DNA from: Malachius bipustulatus
Taxonomy: Eukaryota; Arthropoda; Insecta; Coleoptera; Melyridae
Reading direction: 5' to 3'
DNA length: 64,000 nt
Assembly: GCA_910589415.1 (NCBI GenBank)
Contig: OU342633.1
Span: forward strand, 17,770,858-17,834,857
Part shown: positions 9,311-22,000 of the stretch, piece by piece
Layout: each line of letters begins with the position of its first letter
Position numbering within the stretch: position 1 is the first letter of the stretch
Program-made: the position numbers and the translations under genes
The notes under the pieces: model-generated
Databases searched by the model: none
What the model was told of the DNA's origin: nothing
The model's input: only the letters and a program-made list of their open reading frames with translations

Positions 9311-11178
9311 GATAAAGTAGGTATATAGTAGTATCTAATCAACGATAGGTACTTTATTGAAAGTTTTTCTTTCTAAGTCCTATTAACTGTTTTTTTTTTT
9401 TGTTGAAACAATCATAAGTTTCCGAGATATAATTTTTTTCTGTTTCTTCAAAATAAAATTCTATACCTACCTGAAACAAATTATCTTAATTCTACGGTGC
9501 TAGTTTTTATTTTCGTTTTGACATCACTTTTTGGTAAAAAAAAAAAAAAAAAAATGACCAGCATTGAGATCTCGGAAACCGTGGGAGATGCAGGATCGAT
9601 CAAATTGGGAAAAAGTTGGGCAAACAAAAGGACAATGTCTTGGCAAAAAAGATTTCAAAAATTATATTCGATTTTCGAATTATTTTGAAAATACAAAATT
9701 TTCAATTTTAGTTTTTCTGATTTATTGACGTTGAAGATTGGTAAAAACTTAAACAAATAACACTTTCATTACAGTTATTAACAAGATTTTTTGCGATGTC
9801 AGTTTTTTTATCCGACATTTCATATTGGCAGGGCCGGAGTGAGCTTCGTTTTTTAAATACCTACGGCCCTTGATTTTTTGTCAAAAATTTAAAGATATCT
9901 TAATTCTGAATTTAATGATATAAATGCCACACATAAAGCGGTTCAAACACGTTTCGGACTATGATAGCTATATTCATACCATCAATTTAATCTCACCTTA
10001 ATACGGATCTGTGCTCTTATTAAAATTCTGATTTCTACAGGGTGATTCTAAAAATCTGCACGGAGAAAAAATATTTTTCTCAATGGGAACATAACCTGTG
10101 TTTTATTAAAGATAGACCCAAAATATGTAACTGTAATCGTGAGACAATATTATGTTCTATGCTAATCTATAGAAACATACCTGTCCTGATTAAAAAGCTA
10201 AAAAACTAATAAAATACAGTTTTATTCAATTTGTTCCATATTTTAAGCGCGCTCACTGTCACTGTGTTCGTAGATGACTGTAATAAGTTAATATTGAAAA
10301 GTCATCTTTGGGCAACGCGAACAAATGGAAACTCCACTCTTTATTGTTGGACTATCCTCTAGGACATCAGCAAAAGTTTAGGTACCATTTTTACTATTGT
10401 CAATAAATACACTGACATAGCAACAAATTAGGTATGTGAATTTTTAGACGGTTGTACATTCATGGAAACATTGACTTTTTTGAAGTTAATTTGATATTTC
10501 CAACTTTTTCCCAACTTTTTGTGCTACCTAGAATGCGCTACCCTAGTCAGCATTGGTGTCGGTAATATAGAACAGATATATCCCAACTTAAAGATGGTTG
10601 AGACGCCATCTGTCAGGAAAAGTAACGCGAGAAGTGCAATAATATTATCAAAACTTCAGGTGGTTGTTCGCTGGGTACAGTAGGATGTTGTGTCCTGTGT
10701 CGAAATGCTCTCCTGGCGTCTTGGGCGGTGTAGCCTAATACGACCAACTATAACAATATCTGACACTTCTAGGTATATCTAATGCATGGTGTTGATCGAC
10801 GACAACTGCAGCAGCTCCACGAAATGTATGCACGTGACACCACAAGGTATATTTGCTGGAACATGGCGGGAGTTTAAAAAAATATCAACACTGAAAACAA
10901 AACCGGTAAGCTTAACAGATGGAGCACATTAAGTATTGGGAATTAGTGCAAAAAAAAAATAATAGCAAAGTCTGCACAATATGTTTATTAACAATAAGTG
11001 ACACCCATTGCCGCTGTAAAAAATTTCGTTTGATTTAGGGAAGAGTGCATCTTCGTTATTATTATAGTTGTGAGTATTTGGTGTAGTTCTACGCTCGCAG
11101 AGCATGATCTAGGTGGGCGAGTTCTTCTTGGAGTTGTTGGGTCTGACATTATTTGTGTGTTTTAGTTTTCGGTACCTA
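9311..11178. other. Non-coding stretch with a single foldback-type end
   Basis: An A19 run lies at 9536-9554. A TACAGGGTGATT sequence at about 10037 looks like one end of the ACAGGGTG foldback class, but I found no partner. The piece at 9562-9605 resembles 30682-30725 (both near GAGATNTNGGNAACCGT), suggesting a shared repeat. No gene recognised. Confidence 0.45.
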
Positions 11179-11786
11179 TTCAGGGTGATCCCAAAATGGC
11201 GGACATGGATAGCACCTCGGCATTAATTGTGGATTAAGGTTTCTAAGTTCATTAACTTTTTTCTCCAGCATGACTTCCTTAAGAAGATATGGCCAATTTT
11301 GTGGAAAAAAGTCACAATACTGCACTCGATACACTTCTTCATGCTGGCAGAAAAATAGTGTGCATGGAGTAGGGCTATTATACTCATAAAGTTGTTATCA
11401 TAGAAATATATGAAATCACAAGTCCAAAAAGTTTCAAACAATTATTTAAAAAAAATAAATTAAACGTTGCAAAACGATGCAACATTTACAAATTTTGTTG
11501 AGCTCAAGGAATTGGTAGAATTTGAATGCCTGTAATTCCGGAACCGTTCATAACAAAATTATAAGATTAACTTTATTTTAATGGTTATGTGAAATGATGT
11601 GTTTTACCAGTGGAAGCTGTTTAAATTCGGCTGCCGGCTGATTTAAATTCTTGAAAAAGGAAACTTCAGTCCTCGGTAACAGAGCCTATAGGAAGCAAGT
11701 TTTGTTTCAAATTTACAGTCTTTCTGAACATCCTCTACAACACCTTGTACTTATACCGTGTCCGCCATTTCGGGATCACCTTATAT
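11179..11786. repeat. Foldback/MITE with AGGGTGATCCC ends
   Basis: AGGGTGATCCCAAAATGGCG (from 11182) and its reverse complement near 11758-11782 (CGCCATTTCGGGATCACC) form terminal inverted repeats of about 25 bp with one or two mismatches. The interior is AT-rich without a credible gene. Confidence 0.65.
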
Positions 11787-13876
11787 GTATAGACCTGGTG
11801 TACCAAGAAACATTTTTTTGTATTCCTGTGATGGGGTTATGACGTCAACGGATCATCAGCCTATAAATAGGAGCGCTCTTCCAATAGCGCATCCTACAGC
11901 AGAGTACAAGGATGTTCAGATTTTCAAAAATTGCAATTTTACTGAAAGTGCAGCTGCAAAACCTTAGGGGAATACTTAAAATTCTCAAATTTCAATTCTT
12001 TCTGTTTTCTTTCAACATGAGTAGGTATTAAAGTGTCAAAAATTCATCATGTTTGTTTTTGCATCATCCACCATTCAGTATACATGTGTCCTTGAACTGG
12101 CATTAGAATCAATAAAACTACAATCAATAGAGGAAATTATACTAATTTAAAATATATTTGCATATTATTATTGTATTATGATTTGATAAAATTCATGAAA
12201 TATTGACAACTGAGTAACAATCTTCGTCATATTGTAGCTTTGGAATTTTAAATAGATCACACATTGAATTCAAAAGCTGTTCATTATTATACTGTAAATA
12301 ATAAAATAATCTAGCATGTCATCATTAAAATACGTTTCCGGTTGACCATTATGATAAATAAATAAAGAAGTCATAAATCTGTATGTTTATACCATAAGAG
12401 ATATGCGGAATTTTAAATCAGAATAACCATGTTGCAGCTAATTCTTCGTTTCTATCTCAGCGCCAGCAAATAAAAGTTTAGCTGCGTGAGCAAAATAAAA
12501 TTATAAAATCAGGGAATGTCGAAAGTAGCAGTAACGAGAGCTTGCAGTGCAAGCGAAAGGCAAAATGTTGTTTCGGCAAAACGATAATACTGCAAAAGAA
12601 ACTTTCACGACAAATTTCTCTGAAGATAATGATGTTGAATAACTTGAAAACTGAATCAAATACTATCAGAGTGCTAGTTATTCTGCTGCTTTAATTATTA
12701 AAAGGGTACACCCTATATATAGGTATCTAAGGTAGGTTAGGGATGCCAAAGAGTTCTTCAGTTCTTATCAACTCGATTTGCTCGAGTTCTTATTTTTATT
12801 GTGCTACCTAAACTCTATGAAGAACTAATAAAAAGTAGATTTAGGGTTATAAAGATGTTAATGTGATTTTCAAAGAATAAGTTAAAATGTACAGATGTTT
12901 AATGAGCAAATTATGGTTTACATTTCCTGTTTAATTAAATCAATAATTATCCTGTCTTACTTTAAAAGCTTTAAATCTGATATATGTTTAAACAATCAGT
13001 TTGTTTGAAAATAAAGGATCCTTTACCTTGCACAGCTGTGTACAAAAGAGTAAAATACTTCCGATATCATTTATATCGGGAAAGATAAAGTTCGTGAGTG
13101 GTAATTAATTAATTTACTAAGTTAGCACTGATCTTCTAGTCCTTCCTCGTCATGATCGGTGAGATAAAATAAAAAGCAACTTACAGTTTCCTGGATGAGG
13201 CTGATTGAGGTAAAAACTGTCTTTATTTTGACAGTAAAAAAGGATATTAACAACTCCTGGACTTTGCTAGGTGTGGTGCTTAATCAGACATTGAAATCTC
13301 CAGAAGAAAACCAGCAGGTGTAGGGACCGCGCCCTGACGAGGCTCCTGGGGTTGAAAAGTCCTAAGACAGCACTAGCACCGGGAAAATGTTCTGTTGTTT
13401 TTGAAGATCTTCGAAACGTTGAATTATTTCACCATGGATAAATGAAAACGATGGAAAGATCCTTCAGATAGTTGAAGAACAAAAATGGGCCACGCTCCCT
13501 TTTGTCTCCTAGTTCAAGATGGCTTCCTCGGTTGCAATAGGCAATTAACTCAGATAATTAGTAAATACCGGAGAAGACAAGGTATTTACCAAAGATAAAG
13601 GTAACAGGTAAAGTTTAGATAAAATCCTAAAAGATTGAAGGAAATCCCAGAAGCTAAAAATAAGTAATAATCGAATTAAAACCTATCTTCCAAAATATCT
13701 GTAATGGCGACTTACCCTGAACAACAGGCTTCGATGGGAACGATCAAGAGAATCAACTTTCTTGATGGACAGATAAAAAGGAAGTGAATTCAGTTCCGTG
13801 AACTTAAGAGGAAGTCCGCCTTCGGTTGGTGAAAGGAGAAATGTCATGGGCAGATACTGAAATCTGATTGACAGTT
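11787..13876. other. Non-coding stretch, partly richer in G+C
   Basis: Nothing recognisable up to 13100. The portion 13100-14130 is more GC-rich and purine-rich on the plus strand. On the minus strand an AATAAA lies near 13223-13230. It could be an LTR or leader of an unrecognised retroelement, but I find no terminal repeats to support that. Confidence 0.35.
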
Positions 13877-13968
13877 GACAACTTATTTGGTTCCTGAAAG
13901 GAACTCAAGATCGGACTGAAACGACAACTTATTTGGTTCCTGAAAGGAACTCAAAATCGAAGTGAAAC
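13877..13968. repeat. Tandem 46-bp duplication with a hairpin in each unit
   Basis: Unit 1 (13877-13922) and unit 2 (13923-13968) are nearly identical, starting GACAACTTATTTGG. Each contains GTTCCTGAAAGGAAC, a 6-bp stem with a 3-nt loop. Only a few substitutions near the unit ends separate the copies. Not coding. Confidence 0.8.
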
Positions 13969-14710
13969 GAAACGTGCAATGCCATCTAGTAGTGAATTAT
14001 CCAGACAGTACCAGCGCCGGAATACGGTGTGGGTAGTCAGTTCAAAGATGCGATCTATATTATAGGGAGTCGTAGGGAACTGTAATTTTACAATTCTCTT
14101 TAAAACGAGGGAAGCTTTGCAAGGAGGACAACAGGTGACGTATTCACGTTACAATGTAGTGGCTATACTTAATTTGGATACGTTTACAAGTAGGTACTGG
14201 GTTCTATTTTTTAATGTTTATAGCCTTAATTGTTATATTATGGGAATCTTTAAGCATGCAAGAGCTTTAGCATGCTAAGGCATTAATTATTATCAATAAG
14301 TAAAACGAAAGGAGAAAACAAAACTTTTGTAATTTGTTGTAAAATTCTAATCAAATATAGTCATAAAATCTGCGCATATACCTATATGATTTTAAATTCA
14401 CTCTTAACTAACTTACATTATATATACCGATCTTCCTCAAAGTTGAGTAACTTCGATTAGGGTAAATGCTCCTGTCCTAGCCATGCCGCCAGGTTTCGCC
14501 TCATCAGCTAAGTATTTTTAGTTGTAATTCAGAGTATTTTATCCGTGTTTGTAAATTTTCCAAGAAACCTGTAACTCAAACTCACTAACTTCATATCGTA
14601 TAATAAATAATAATACCTATGTCCTCCAGTTGGCCATGTCTAGGCCCTGAGTTTGTAATGTGTTTCTGTAAAGTTTGTGGCACGCGAAAATCATTCATTG
14701 ATACTGATCA
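13969..14710. other. Non-coding stretch
   Basis: No gene or clear repeat. AT content rises after 14150. Confidence 0.4.
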
Positions 14711-15107
14711 GTTCATCGGTTATTTATTGGCGGAGAATTCTCTGAATTAATCTGGACAGATAGCAAAAATATTGATTCAGGCAATGGCGTGCAAAAAATG
14801 ATGCTTATAACTCTCACTATGGACAAAATCTTGTTAATTTTCACCTGATAATATTCAATATCAACCACGCCGCCTATGGCAGGTGCAATTGGATGAACGT
14901 TTTAAATGATAAACACTCATTATCGAGACAATCACAAAGATAAGAGCGAACAAAAAATCGAATGTTCAGGGAGATCCATGCAAAAGTGTTAAATTATTTC
15001 TGTTCTCTATACATTTAGATAGGACTTTTTTGAATCACGAGTATACCGATAAAATTTTTATTGCTTATCAATTTTCAAGAATTCTCCGCCAATAAATAAT
15101 CGATGAG
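14711..15107. repeat. Foldback/MITE, about 400 bp
   Basis: The terminal inverted repeats span about 36 bp. TTATTTATTGGCGGAGAATT near 14720 mirrors AATTCTCCGCCAATAAATAA near 15079, and CATCG mirrors CGATG at the outer ends. The interior has no coding capacity. Confidence 0.75.
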
Positions 15108-15659
15108 CTGTAATTATTCACTCAAGTAGATAAAATCATACTTGTTATTACAGTTATTACATTGGTAGTAAAATAGATTTTGATTATAGTTATGAAATTC
15201 TTTGTAGAATCTTTGTTTTTGCTAAGTTTTAAATAAGTTTTACAGTTTTACAAGATTTTATTTTATCCTAATATGTTAATTTCACGAAGTAGTAAAGAGG
15301 GATGTCACAAGAAAAAAAAGTGTAATTTGCCATTGTTTTACATCAGATGAGTCGATAAGCAGGGGAAAAACTAAAACAAATTAAACAGGTTGAGCAGTAA
15401 AAGCGAAAGGACAAAAAAGGGAGCAACAGAAAGAAAAATTTAGAGAAGAGCAATGAAAATAAGTTTCAAGCGATATAAAATAGGTAGATAATACAAAAAA
15501 TGAGAAGAGATAATAAATAATGAATACCGACAATAAATGATATAGCAGAGAAAGAAGAACAAACTGATGAGAAGTAAGTTGAGACATTGGAAACAAACAC
15601 TGCGCGAAATTAATGTGATGAAATTAAAACTAAGAAAAAAGAGAATATCAAACAAATAA
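15108..15659. other. Purine-rich non-coding stretch
   Basis: The plus strand is strongly A/G-rich between 15370 and 15660. This creates hydrophobic-looking chance frames on the minus strand. No gene. Confidence 0.5.
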
Positions 15660-16441
15660 AAAAAAATATTTATTTATTTATTTAATTACAACCATCCAAC
15701 AACCAGCCAATTAAGGATGGACTTAAAAATAAGAGAAATAACGAAGAGTAACAGAGACTGCGCAATCTCAAACACAATATGACCTAAGAAATATTCACAC
15801 TAACAGCCCTAATTTGCGACAGTGAAGTGCAAAAAATATCGAGCTCGCTCTGGCATACCAAGTAGTTAGAGCACATACTGTAGAGTGGTGACAGCTGAAG
15901 TACTCGTGTACGAGGCAATGATAGATAAAAAATGGACTGATGACGAGCTGTCAATCTCGGGACAGCAAAGTTAATAGCACCCAACAGTTCAGGAACGTCA
16001 GCAAAGCCGTTTAGTATTTTGAACAGGAGAATAACAGAGAATATAAATCGCCGCTCGCTTAAACTAGAAAGGCCAAACCTGCTAAGCAGATCCAACTGTG
16101 GGATCCCCCGAGATGGGTAAACCGAGTCCAGTCTATAGGACAGATATTTAAAAAATTTCCTCTGTACACTCTCAAGTCTGTCGATGTGAACCCGGCAGCC
16201 CGGTGCCCAAACAACAGAAACATATATTCCAGACGTGATCCAACAAGGGCATAGTACAGGCAAGATATTGTGTCAATATTCGACACGTCACGCGAATTTC
16301 CTATAACAAATCCCAATGTTCGCAGAGACGATCTAACTAAATAATTGATATGTTGATTAAACGATAGCAATGAGTCAAAAAAGACACCAAGACCTTTATA
16401 TTCAGAGCAGCGGGAAAGAGATTCGCCTGATATCGTGTAAT
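15660..16441 (-). pseudogene. Downstream half of a Jockey-like LINE, split by the BEL insertion
   Basis: Minus-strand frames encode the post-palm part of the RT (GLGVFFDSLLSFNQHINYL, then VHIDRLESVQRKFFKYLSYR and onward). A frameshift lies near 16230 and the stop near 15784. A short 3' UTR and a (TAAA)n tail at about 15669-15690 mark the 3' end. The coding sequence breaks at 16441, where the BEL target duplication begins, and continues upstream at 23014. Clade assigned from RT similarity only. Confidence 0.82.
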
Positions 16442-16446
16442 TATAC

Positions 16447-16665
16447 TGAATTCGATAGAATGACTGTATATTTTCTGGTTTTACTAATTGCCTTTATATT
16501 AAACAATCTTTTTAGTTTAATACCTTTAATTTTAGTTTTAATAAATCAGTTCAAATCAACGTACACATTGCAAGTCGACGGGCATCGGAAGAGTGCGTGA
16601 ATCTGTACAAAATATCATCACAGCGCATCTGCAACGTTGTAACATCTAACATAATTTCTTGAACA
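16447..16665 (-). repeat. 3' LTR of the BEL element
   Basis: 219 bp, identical to the other LTR. It directly abuts the polypurine tract at 16666-16672 on one side and the TATAC duplication on the other. Confidence 0.95.
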
Positions 16666-16672
16666 TCCTCCC
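16666..16672 (-). other. Polypurine tract of the BEL element
   Basis: The minus strand reads GGGAGGA immediately before the 3' LTR, the expected plus-strand primer site. Short but in the right place. Confidence 0.65.
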
Positions 16673-16845
16673 GGCCATTGACTTGTCAATTACAAAATTA
16701 ACAATCAAAAAGACATAACATTAGAATTCTTAGATTAAGTACCTGAACATGGTAGGTAAGTATAAACTAAGTAACATCATAGTATAATAGTAACTAAAAT
16801 TTTCACTGAATGAAATAAATGCATCACACACACATTTATAATGTT

Positions 16846-18993
16846 TTAAGTAACAATTTTCTCACAGGTATCGTCTGGCAATGGACACAACCGAGCAACA
16901 CAACGTTTGTATTCACCATGTGCAGTTTTAACACAAACAGTACGTATGATTCCATCTTGATCTGGAAACAGCTGTGTAACACGTCCCATGGGCCAGGAAC
17001 AAGGAGGTAAGTTGTCGTCTTTGATGACTACTAAAGCACCGATCTTGATGTTTGCTGACTGCTTGCGCCATTTTCCTCGTTGCTGTAGACTGTTCAAATA
17101 GTCTCTTGACCAGACCTTCCAAAAAGACTGGTTGATTCGTTGAAGGAGTTGAAACCTTGATAATCGATTGACTGGAATGTTGTCGAGTAATGGATCAGGT
17201 AGAGTTATGAGTGACTTCCCAATCAAAAAATGCGATGGCGTGAGTGGTTGCATGTCATCAGGATTGGAAGACATAGGATAAAGTGGTCGGGAATTCAATA
17301 CAGATTCAATCTGAGTTGTGACAGTAAGGAACTCCTCGTATGTCAATTTTGTGTCACCAATGACTCGGTAAAAATGATATTTAAAGCTTTTCACACTCGC
17401 TTTCGCTTCCCAAATGCCTCCAAAGTGTGGAGAGTTAGGCGGATTGAAACTCCAAATAATACCCTCAGCAGCGCACTGTGCATTGATTTCACTCTGTGAT
17501 TGATTAATAAATCTTGATAGCGCTTGCAATTCTTTATTTGCCCCTACAAAGTTTGTTCCATTATCTGACCAGACCTTGTATGGCTTACCACGTCTGGATA
17601 CAAAACGTCTGAAGGCAGAAATAAAATTCTCAGTTGTCAAATCTGTTACAATTTCAAAATGAACAGCCTTACTCCAAAAACATATGAAAACGCAAATGTA
17701 TGATTTATAAAACTTCGCACCTTTACCCTTTCGGTCACGCAGCATGAAAGGACCAGCATAATCTAAGCCTGTTACATAAAATGGACTGGTCATCGTGACT
17801 CTGTCCTTGGGCAAATCAGCCATTATTGGATTAATTGACCTAGGTTTGAATTTGAAACACTTCACGCATTTTCGTACTATTGACTTTGATGTACAAATTC
17901 CTGAAGTTGGCCAAAATTCTTGACGGACAATAAAAAGTAACATTTGTGGAGGTGCATGACAATACATCTTGTGAAAATGTTCAAACACCAACTTTGTGAA
18001 ATGGTGTTTGTGACTAAGCAACATTGGATGTTTTGCATTAAATGTCACATTGGAATGTTTAATACGCCCTCCAACACGTAGTATACCTTCCTCATCAATG
18101 AAAGGAGAAAGACTACTTAATTTATTGTTGTCTTTTAATTGTAACTTATTATTCATTGTACACAATTCATTGCTAAAACATTCTGATTGAGACAAACGAA
18201 CCAAACACTTCAAGCTACTTGCTAATTCTTGAATGGACAAAAGGGACCTATTCCTGTGCTCGGCCTTTATCTTGCAATTAGAAATGAATCTAAGGACATA
18301 TGCCATGACATGTTTTGCTCTCGTTAGAGTAGAGTATCTTTTGAATTCAAAGAAGGTTGAATCTTTTAAGGAAACTTCCGTTGATAATAAACATTTTGCC
18401 TTAATTTCAGGTAAGTCTATTAATGGAACAGTGGGATTTGATTCTAGATAAATCTCTGTATCTGAGAGAAACGGTGGACCTTGGAGCCATTGAACATTTC
18501 CAACTAAGGACTCTGGAAGTGCTCCTCGCGAAACTATGTCAGCTGCATTGTTTTCTGACCTAATGTAATGCCAGTCATCTACACAGGTAAGTTTTCTGAT
18601 TTCCCCTACCCTGTTGCTAACAAAAGTCTGCATTAATCTTTGTTCGGTATGTATCCAACTTAAAACGATCTTTGAATCACACCATTGGTAGCACTTCACC
18701 TGAAGATTCATTGAATTCAATACTTTGTTTGTTAAACGTGCTAGTGTAAGTGCTCCTAGCAATTCTAAGCGTGGTATTGTTTGTGACTTAACTGGTGCAA
18801 CCTTTGTCTTTGCACACAGCAAGTTAACAGAAACCTTATCTTGTTGATCTATGCTTCGTAAATAAATCACTGCACCATAGCTGTACAGTGATGCATCAGA
18901 GAACCCGTGTAACTCTAAAATCTTTGCATTTGGAACTGTCACTTGCCTTGGAAACTCTAGAGTATTGAGAATGGGTAGCTGTGCTCTGAACAT
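16846..18993 (-). CDS. BEL RNase H-integrase part of the polyprotein
   Basis: This frame has 715 codons from the first Met at 18993, but coding similarity continues upstream of this Met in the same frame (ENLESKWK). The Met is therefore probably internal and the frame the second half of the pol gene. RNase H residues are D33 (GFSDAS), E77 (RLELLG), D106 (WCDSK) and D152. The integrase zinc-binding region has H331/H339-type histidines and CVKC at 376-379. The integrase triad is D411 (GLDYAG), D477 (SDNGTNF) and E529 (WEAK). The C-terminus (about 640-705) fits the domain found at the end of BEL integrases. No internal stop. Confidence 0.92.
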   Translation of the reverse strand: MFRAQLPILNTLEFPRQVTVPNAKILELHGFSDASLYSYGAVIYLRSIDQQDKVSVNLLCAKTKVAPVKSQTIPRLELLGALTLARLTNKVLNSMNLQVKCYQWCDSKIVLSWIHTEQRLMQTFVSNRVGEIRKLTCVDDWHYIRSENNAADIVSRGALPESLVGNVQWLQGPPFLSDTEIYLESNPTVPLIDLPEIKAKCLLSTEVSLKDSTFFEFKRYSTLTRAKHVMAYVLRFISNCKIKAEHRNRSLLSIQELASSLKCLVRLSQSECFSNELCTMNNKLQLKDNNKLSSLSPFIDEEGILRVGGRIKHSNVTFNAKHPMLLSHKHHFTKLVFEHFHKMYCHAPPQMLLFIVRQEFWPTSGICTSKSIVRKCVKCFKFKPRSINPIMADLPKDRVTMTSPFYVTGLDYAGPFMLRDRKGKGAKFYKSYICVFICFWSKAVHFEIVTDLTTENFISAFRRFVSRRGKPYKVWSDNGTNFVGANKELQALSRFINQSQSEINAQCAAEGIIWSFNPPNSPHFGGIWEAKASVKSFKYHFYRVIGDTKLTYEEFLTVTTQIESVLNSRPLYPMSSNPDDMQPLTPSHFLIGKSLITLPDPLLDNIPVNRLSRFQLLQRINQSFWKVWSRDYLNSLQQRGKWRKQSANIKIGALVVIKDDNLPPCSWPMGRVTQLFPDQDGIIRTVCVKTAHGEYKRCVARLCPLPDDTCEKIVT

Positions 18994-19007
18994 TTTCCAC
19001 TTGGATT

Positions 19008-22000
19008 CTAAGTTTTCTGGAACTGGATCGTCCAGTCATTGTTCACTCGCCAAAGATCTTGGATGATTAACTTTCCCAGTACAATACATGGACTAACTAA
19101 GCCTAATGGATCATATAATTTAGAAATATCAGAAAGAATACTTCTCTTCGTTACTTGTGACGTATCTGAAGCCTTGTCAACGTGAAAAGTTAATTTGTCA
19201 TCTGTGGATTTCCATTGCAAACCTAGTATTTTGACTTTATCTGTGCTTACCAACTTGACTAAGTTTATCGGGTCATTGCTCTTGCGTAAAACCTTGTATA
19301 TAGATGGAGAATTCGAGTTCCACTTTTGCAGTGGAAAACCTGCCGAATTTAAAACTGATTGTATCTCTTGCGAAACCTGAATTGCCTCTGTTTCTGTCTC
19401 AAAACCTGTCATGAGGTCGTCGACGTAAAAATCTGATAAGATAATCTTACTTGAAATTGGGAACCTCTCTACATTGTCTAAAGCCACTTGTTTCAGGCAT
19501 CTCATACTTAGAAAGGGTGCCGACCTAGTACCATATGTAACAGTATTGAGTACAAATATCTTTACTGGTTCATTGGGGCTTGCTCGCCAGAATATCTTTT
19601 GCAGAGACCTATCTTCCTCATCAATCATAATTTGCCTGTACATTTTTTCAATGTCTGCACAAACGACAAAATTATGCTTCCTAAATCTTAGCAAAACTGA
19701 CACGATGTCGTTAACAATAGGTGGACCTACATGTTGTAAGTCATTGATTGACCAACCTGAGCTAGTCGCATGAGACCCATCATAGACAACTCTAACCTTA
19801 GTTGTAATGCTCTCTTCCCTTGACACACAATGATGAGGTAGATAATATGAAATATCTGCTTGCTTGCTCTCATCTGACAATGACATATGACCCAATGATT
19901 GATACTCTTGCATGAACTTACAATAATCTTGCCGTACTTGTGGATTCATCTGTAATTTATGCTCTAACTTGAGAAACCTACTCATTGCTGTTCTATTTGA
20001 ATCACCTAAAAATTCTCTAGGATACTTTAGAGGTATACGAACTTTGTACCTCCCATCGTCTAACCTTGTGAGATTTTCTGTGAAATGTTTTTCACATTCT
20101 TGCTCATCCTTTGACAAAATTGTTGAAGAGTTTTCAACCTCTTCTAACTCCCAAAACTGCTTCAGGTCAAAATTGATCGATTGATTCTTTGAAAAATTAC
20201 AATGGGTTTTTTCTACTGGAAGATTAACAGATCCTGAAATGATATACCCAAATTCTGTGTTTTGCAATATTGGCATATTCTTTCCTAAATTTATCCTTTG
20301 ACCTTTGAGTAGATGCCAAAAATGACTAGCACCTATTAGTAATTCAATATTACTAGGATGATTGAACTGACTGTCTGCCAAAGTTACATGGTTTGGAATA
20401 TTCCATTTGGAAATATCTAACGGTACTGCGGGTATACTATCTGTGATTTCTTTGATTACCAGACATGACAAATCATGTGTACGATCTTTATTATTACCCG
20501 ATATGACCACATTGCATTTAAACTTGACATTGGACATTCCTTGATTAATGCCCACAACATTGACATTAATTGGATTCACCTGAATTCCTAGCTGATCACA
20601 CAGTTTGCGAGATATGAAACATGACTGTGAGCCACTATCCAATAAGGCCCTAACCTTATGAGGACAACCTTGCGAATCAAAAACCGAAACCATAGCTGTT
20701 GATAGAAGAACCAATTGACTACCAACAGAACATTGCATTGAAACCTGTGGTGGTTTTGCAGGCGCATTTCTTTGACATAGTAACGTATTATGCCTAGCTT
20801 TACACTGACCACAGACACCTGAGCGACATTGTTTTTCATTGTGCCCTAGACAAAGACAATTTTGACAAAGCCTTAATTGTTTTATCTTGTCTATTCTAGC
20901 AGGAATAGACAGGCCTAAAAATTCGCTACACTGGTAAATTTTATGCGATTCTTGGCATACATAGCAACTTGCACCTGTCGACGATACTAGCGCCATCTGG
21001 CGACCTGTAGTACCCCGAAAATCTCTCTGTAGAGCTCTGTTGACATTGCTGACACTATGATTAGTATCTAGAACTTCTAAGAGATTTGCTCTTGTACTCA
21101 AAAATAATATCATATCATCGAGACTTGAAAAATCATTGTCAATCTTGTGCCGTTCCCATTCCCTAAGCGTAGACCTATCTAACTTTGTCATAACAATGTA
21201 AACTAGTAGAGTGTCCCACTGACTTACGGGCTGCCCTAAGGACTCGAGAGAACGTAAATGTTTGTTAAGAGTATCAATTAAATTTCTTAGTTTCCTAGAG
21301 GACTCTTTAGCTAGTGTTTCCAACTCGAAAATAGATTTAACATGACTATGAACAAGGATCCTAGAGTTATCAAATCTTTTGCATAATAACTCCCAAGCTA
21401 AATAATAGTTGTCTGAGGAAAATTCTAATGACTGTATTACTCTTAAAGCTTCATCTTCTAAAGATGCCTTAAGGTAATGGTACCTTTGTATATCATTGAT
21501 TGAATCATTGTTATGAATTAGCGACATGAACAAGTCTTTGAAGCCCAACCATTCGACATGGCCTCCTTTGTACTTCGGAAGTTCGATTGTTGGTAACTTT
21601 ATGTTCATCCTATTTGCATCTATCTGAGTATCTGAGTGAAAACTAATTGCACCATTGCTATCATGTACACTTGATCTGTGCTGCAATGGTTGTAAAGGGT
21701 TACTTGTATTAGGCTGCGCATGGACATCGTTTAAAACTAGCGGGTTCGGTACATTATTTACATTTGACTGAGTGATCTGCTCTACTATTTGAACCTGCTG
21801 AGCCTGAACCAAAGGTTGCGTTTTATCACTGTTATCTAACTGAAAATCAGACAAAATAATTTCAGCATTTGCCAAGCTTGCTGAGAAACTCCTATCAAAT
21901 TCTTCCCTGTATTTGTATTGCTCGTCAAGCTCCTTCTCTTCACACAAACTTTCTACTTTTATCTGAATCGTTTCAAATTCTTCCTCTAGATCTTTAAATT

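Noticed and set aside
15381..15655. Two hydrophobic minus-strand frames resembling transmembrane proteins
   Set aside because: The plus strand is an A/G-rich tract, so the minus strand is T/C-rich and yields Phe/Leu/Ser runs by chance.
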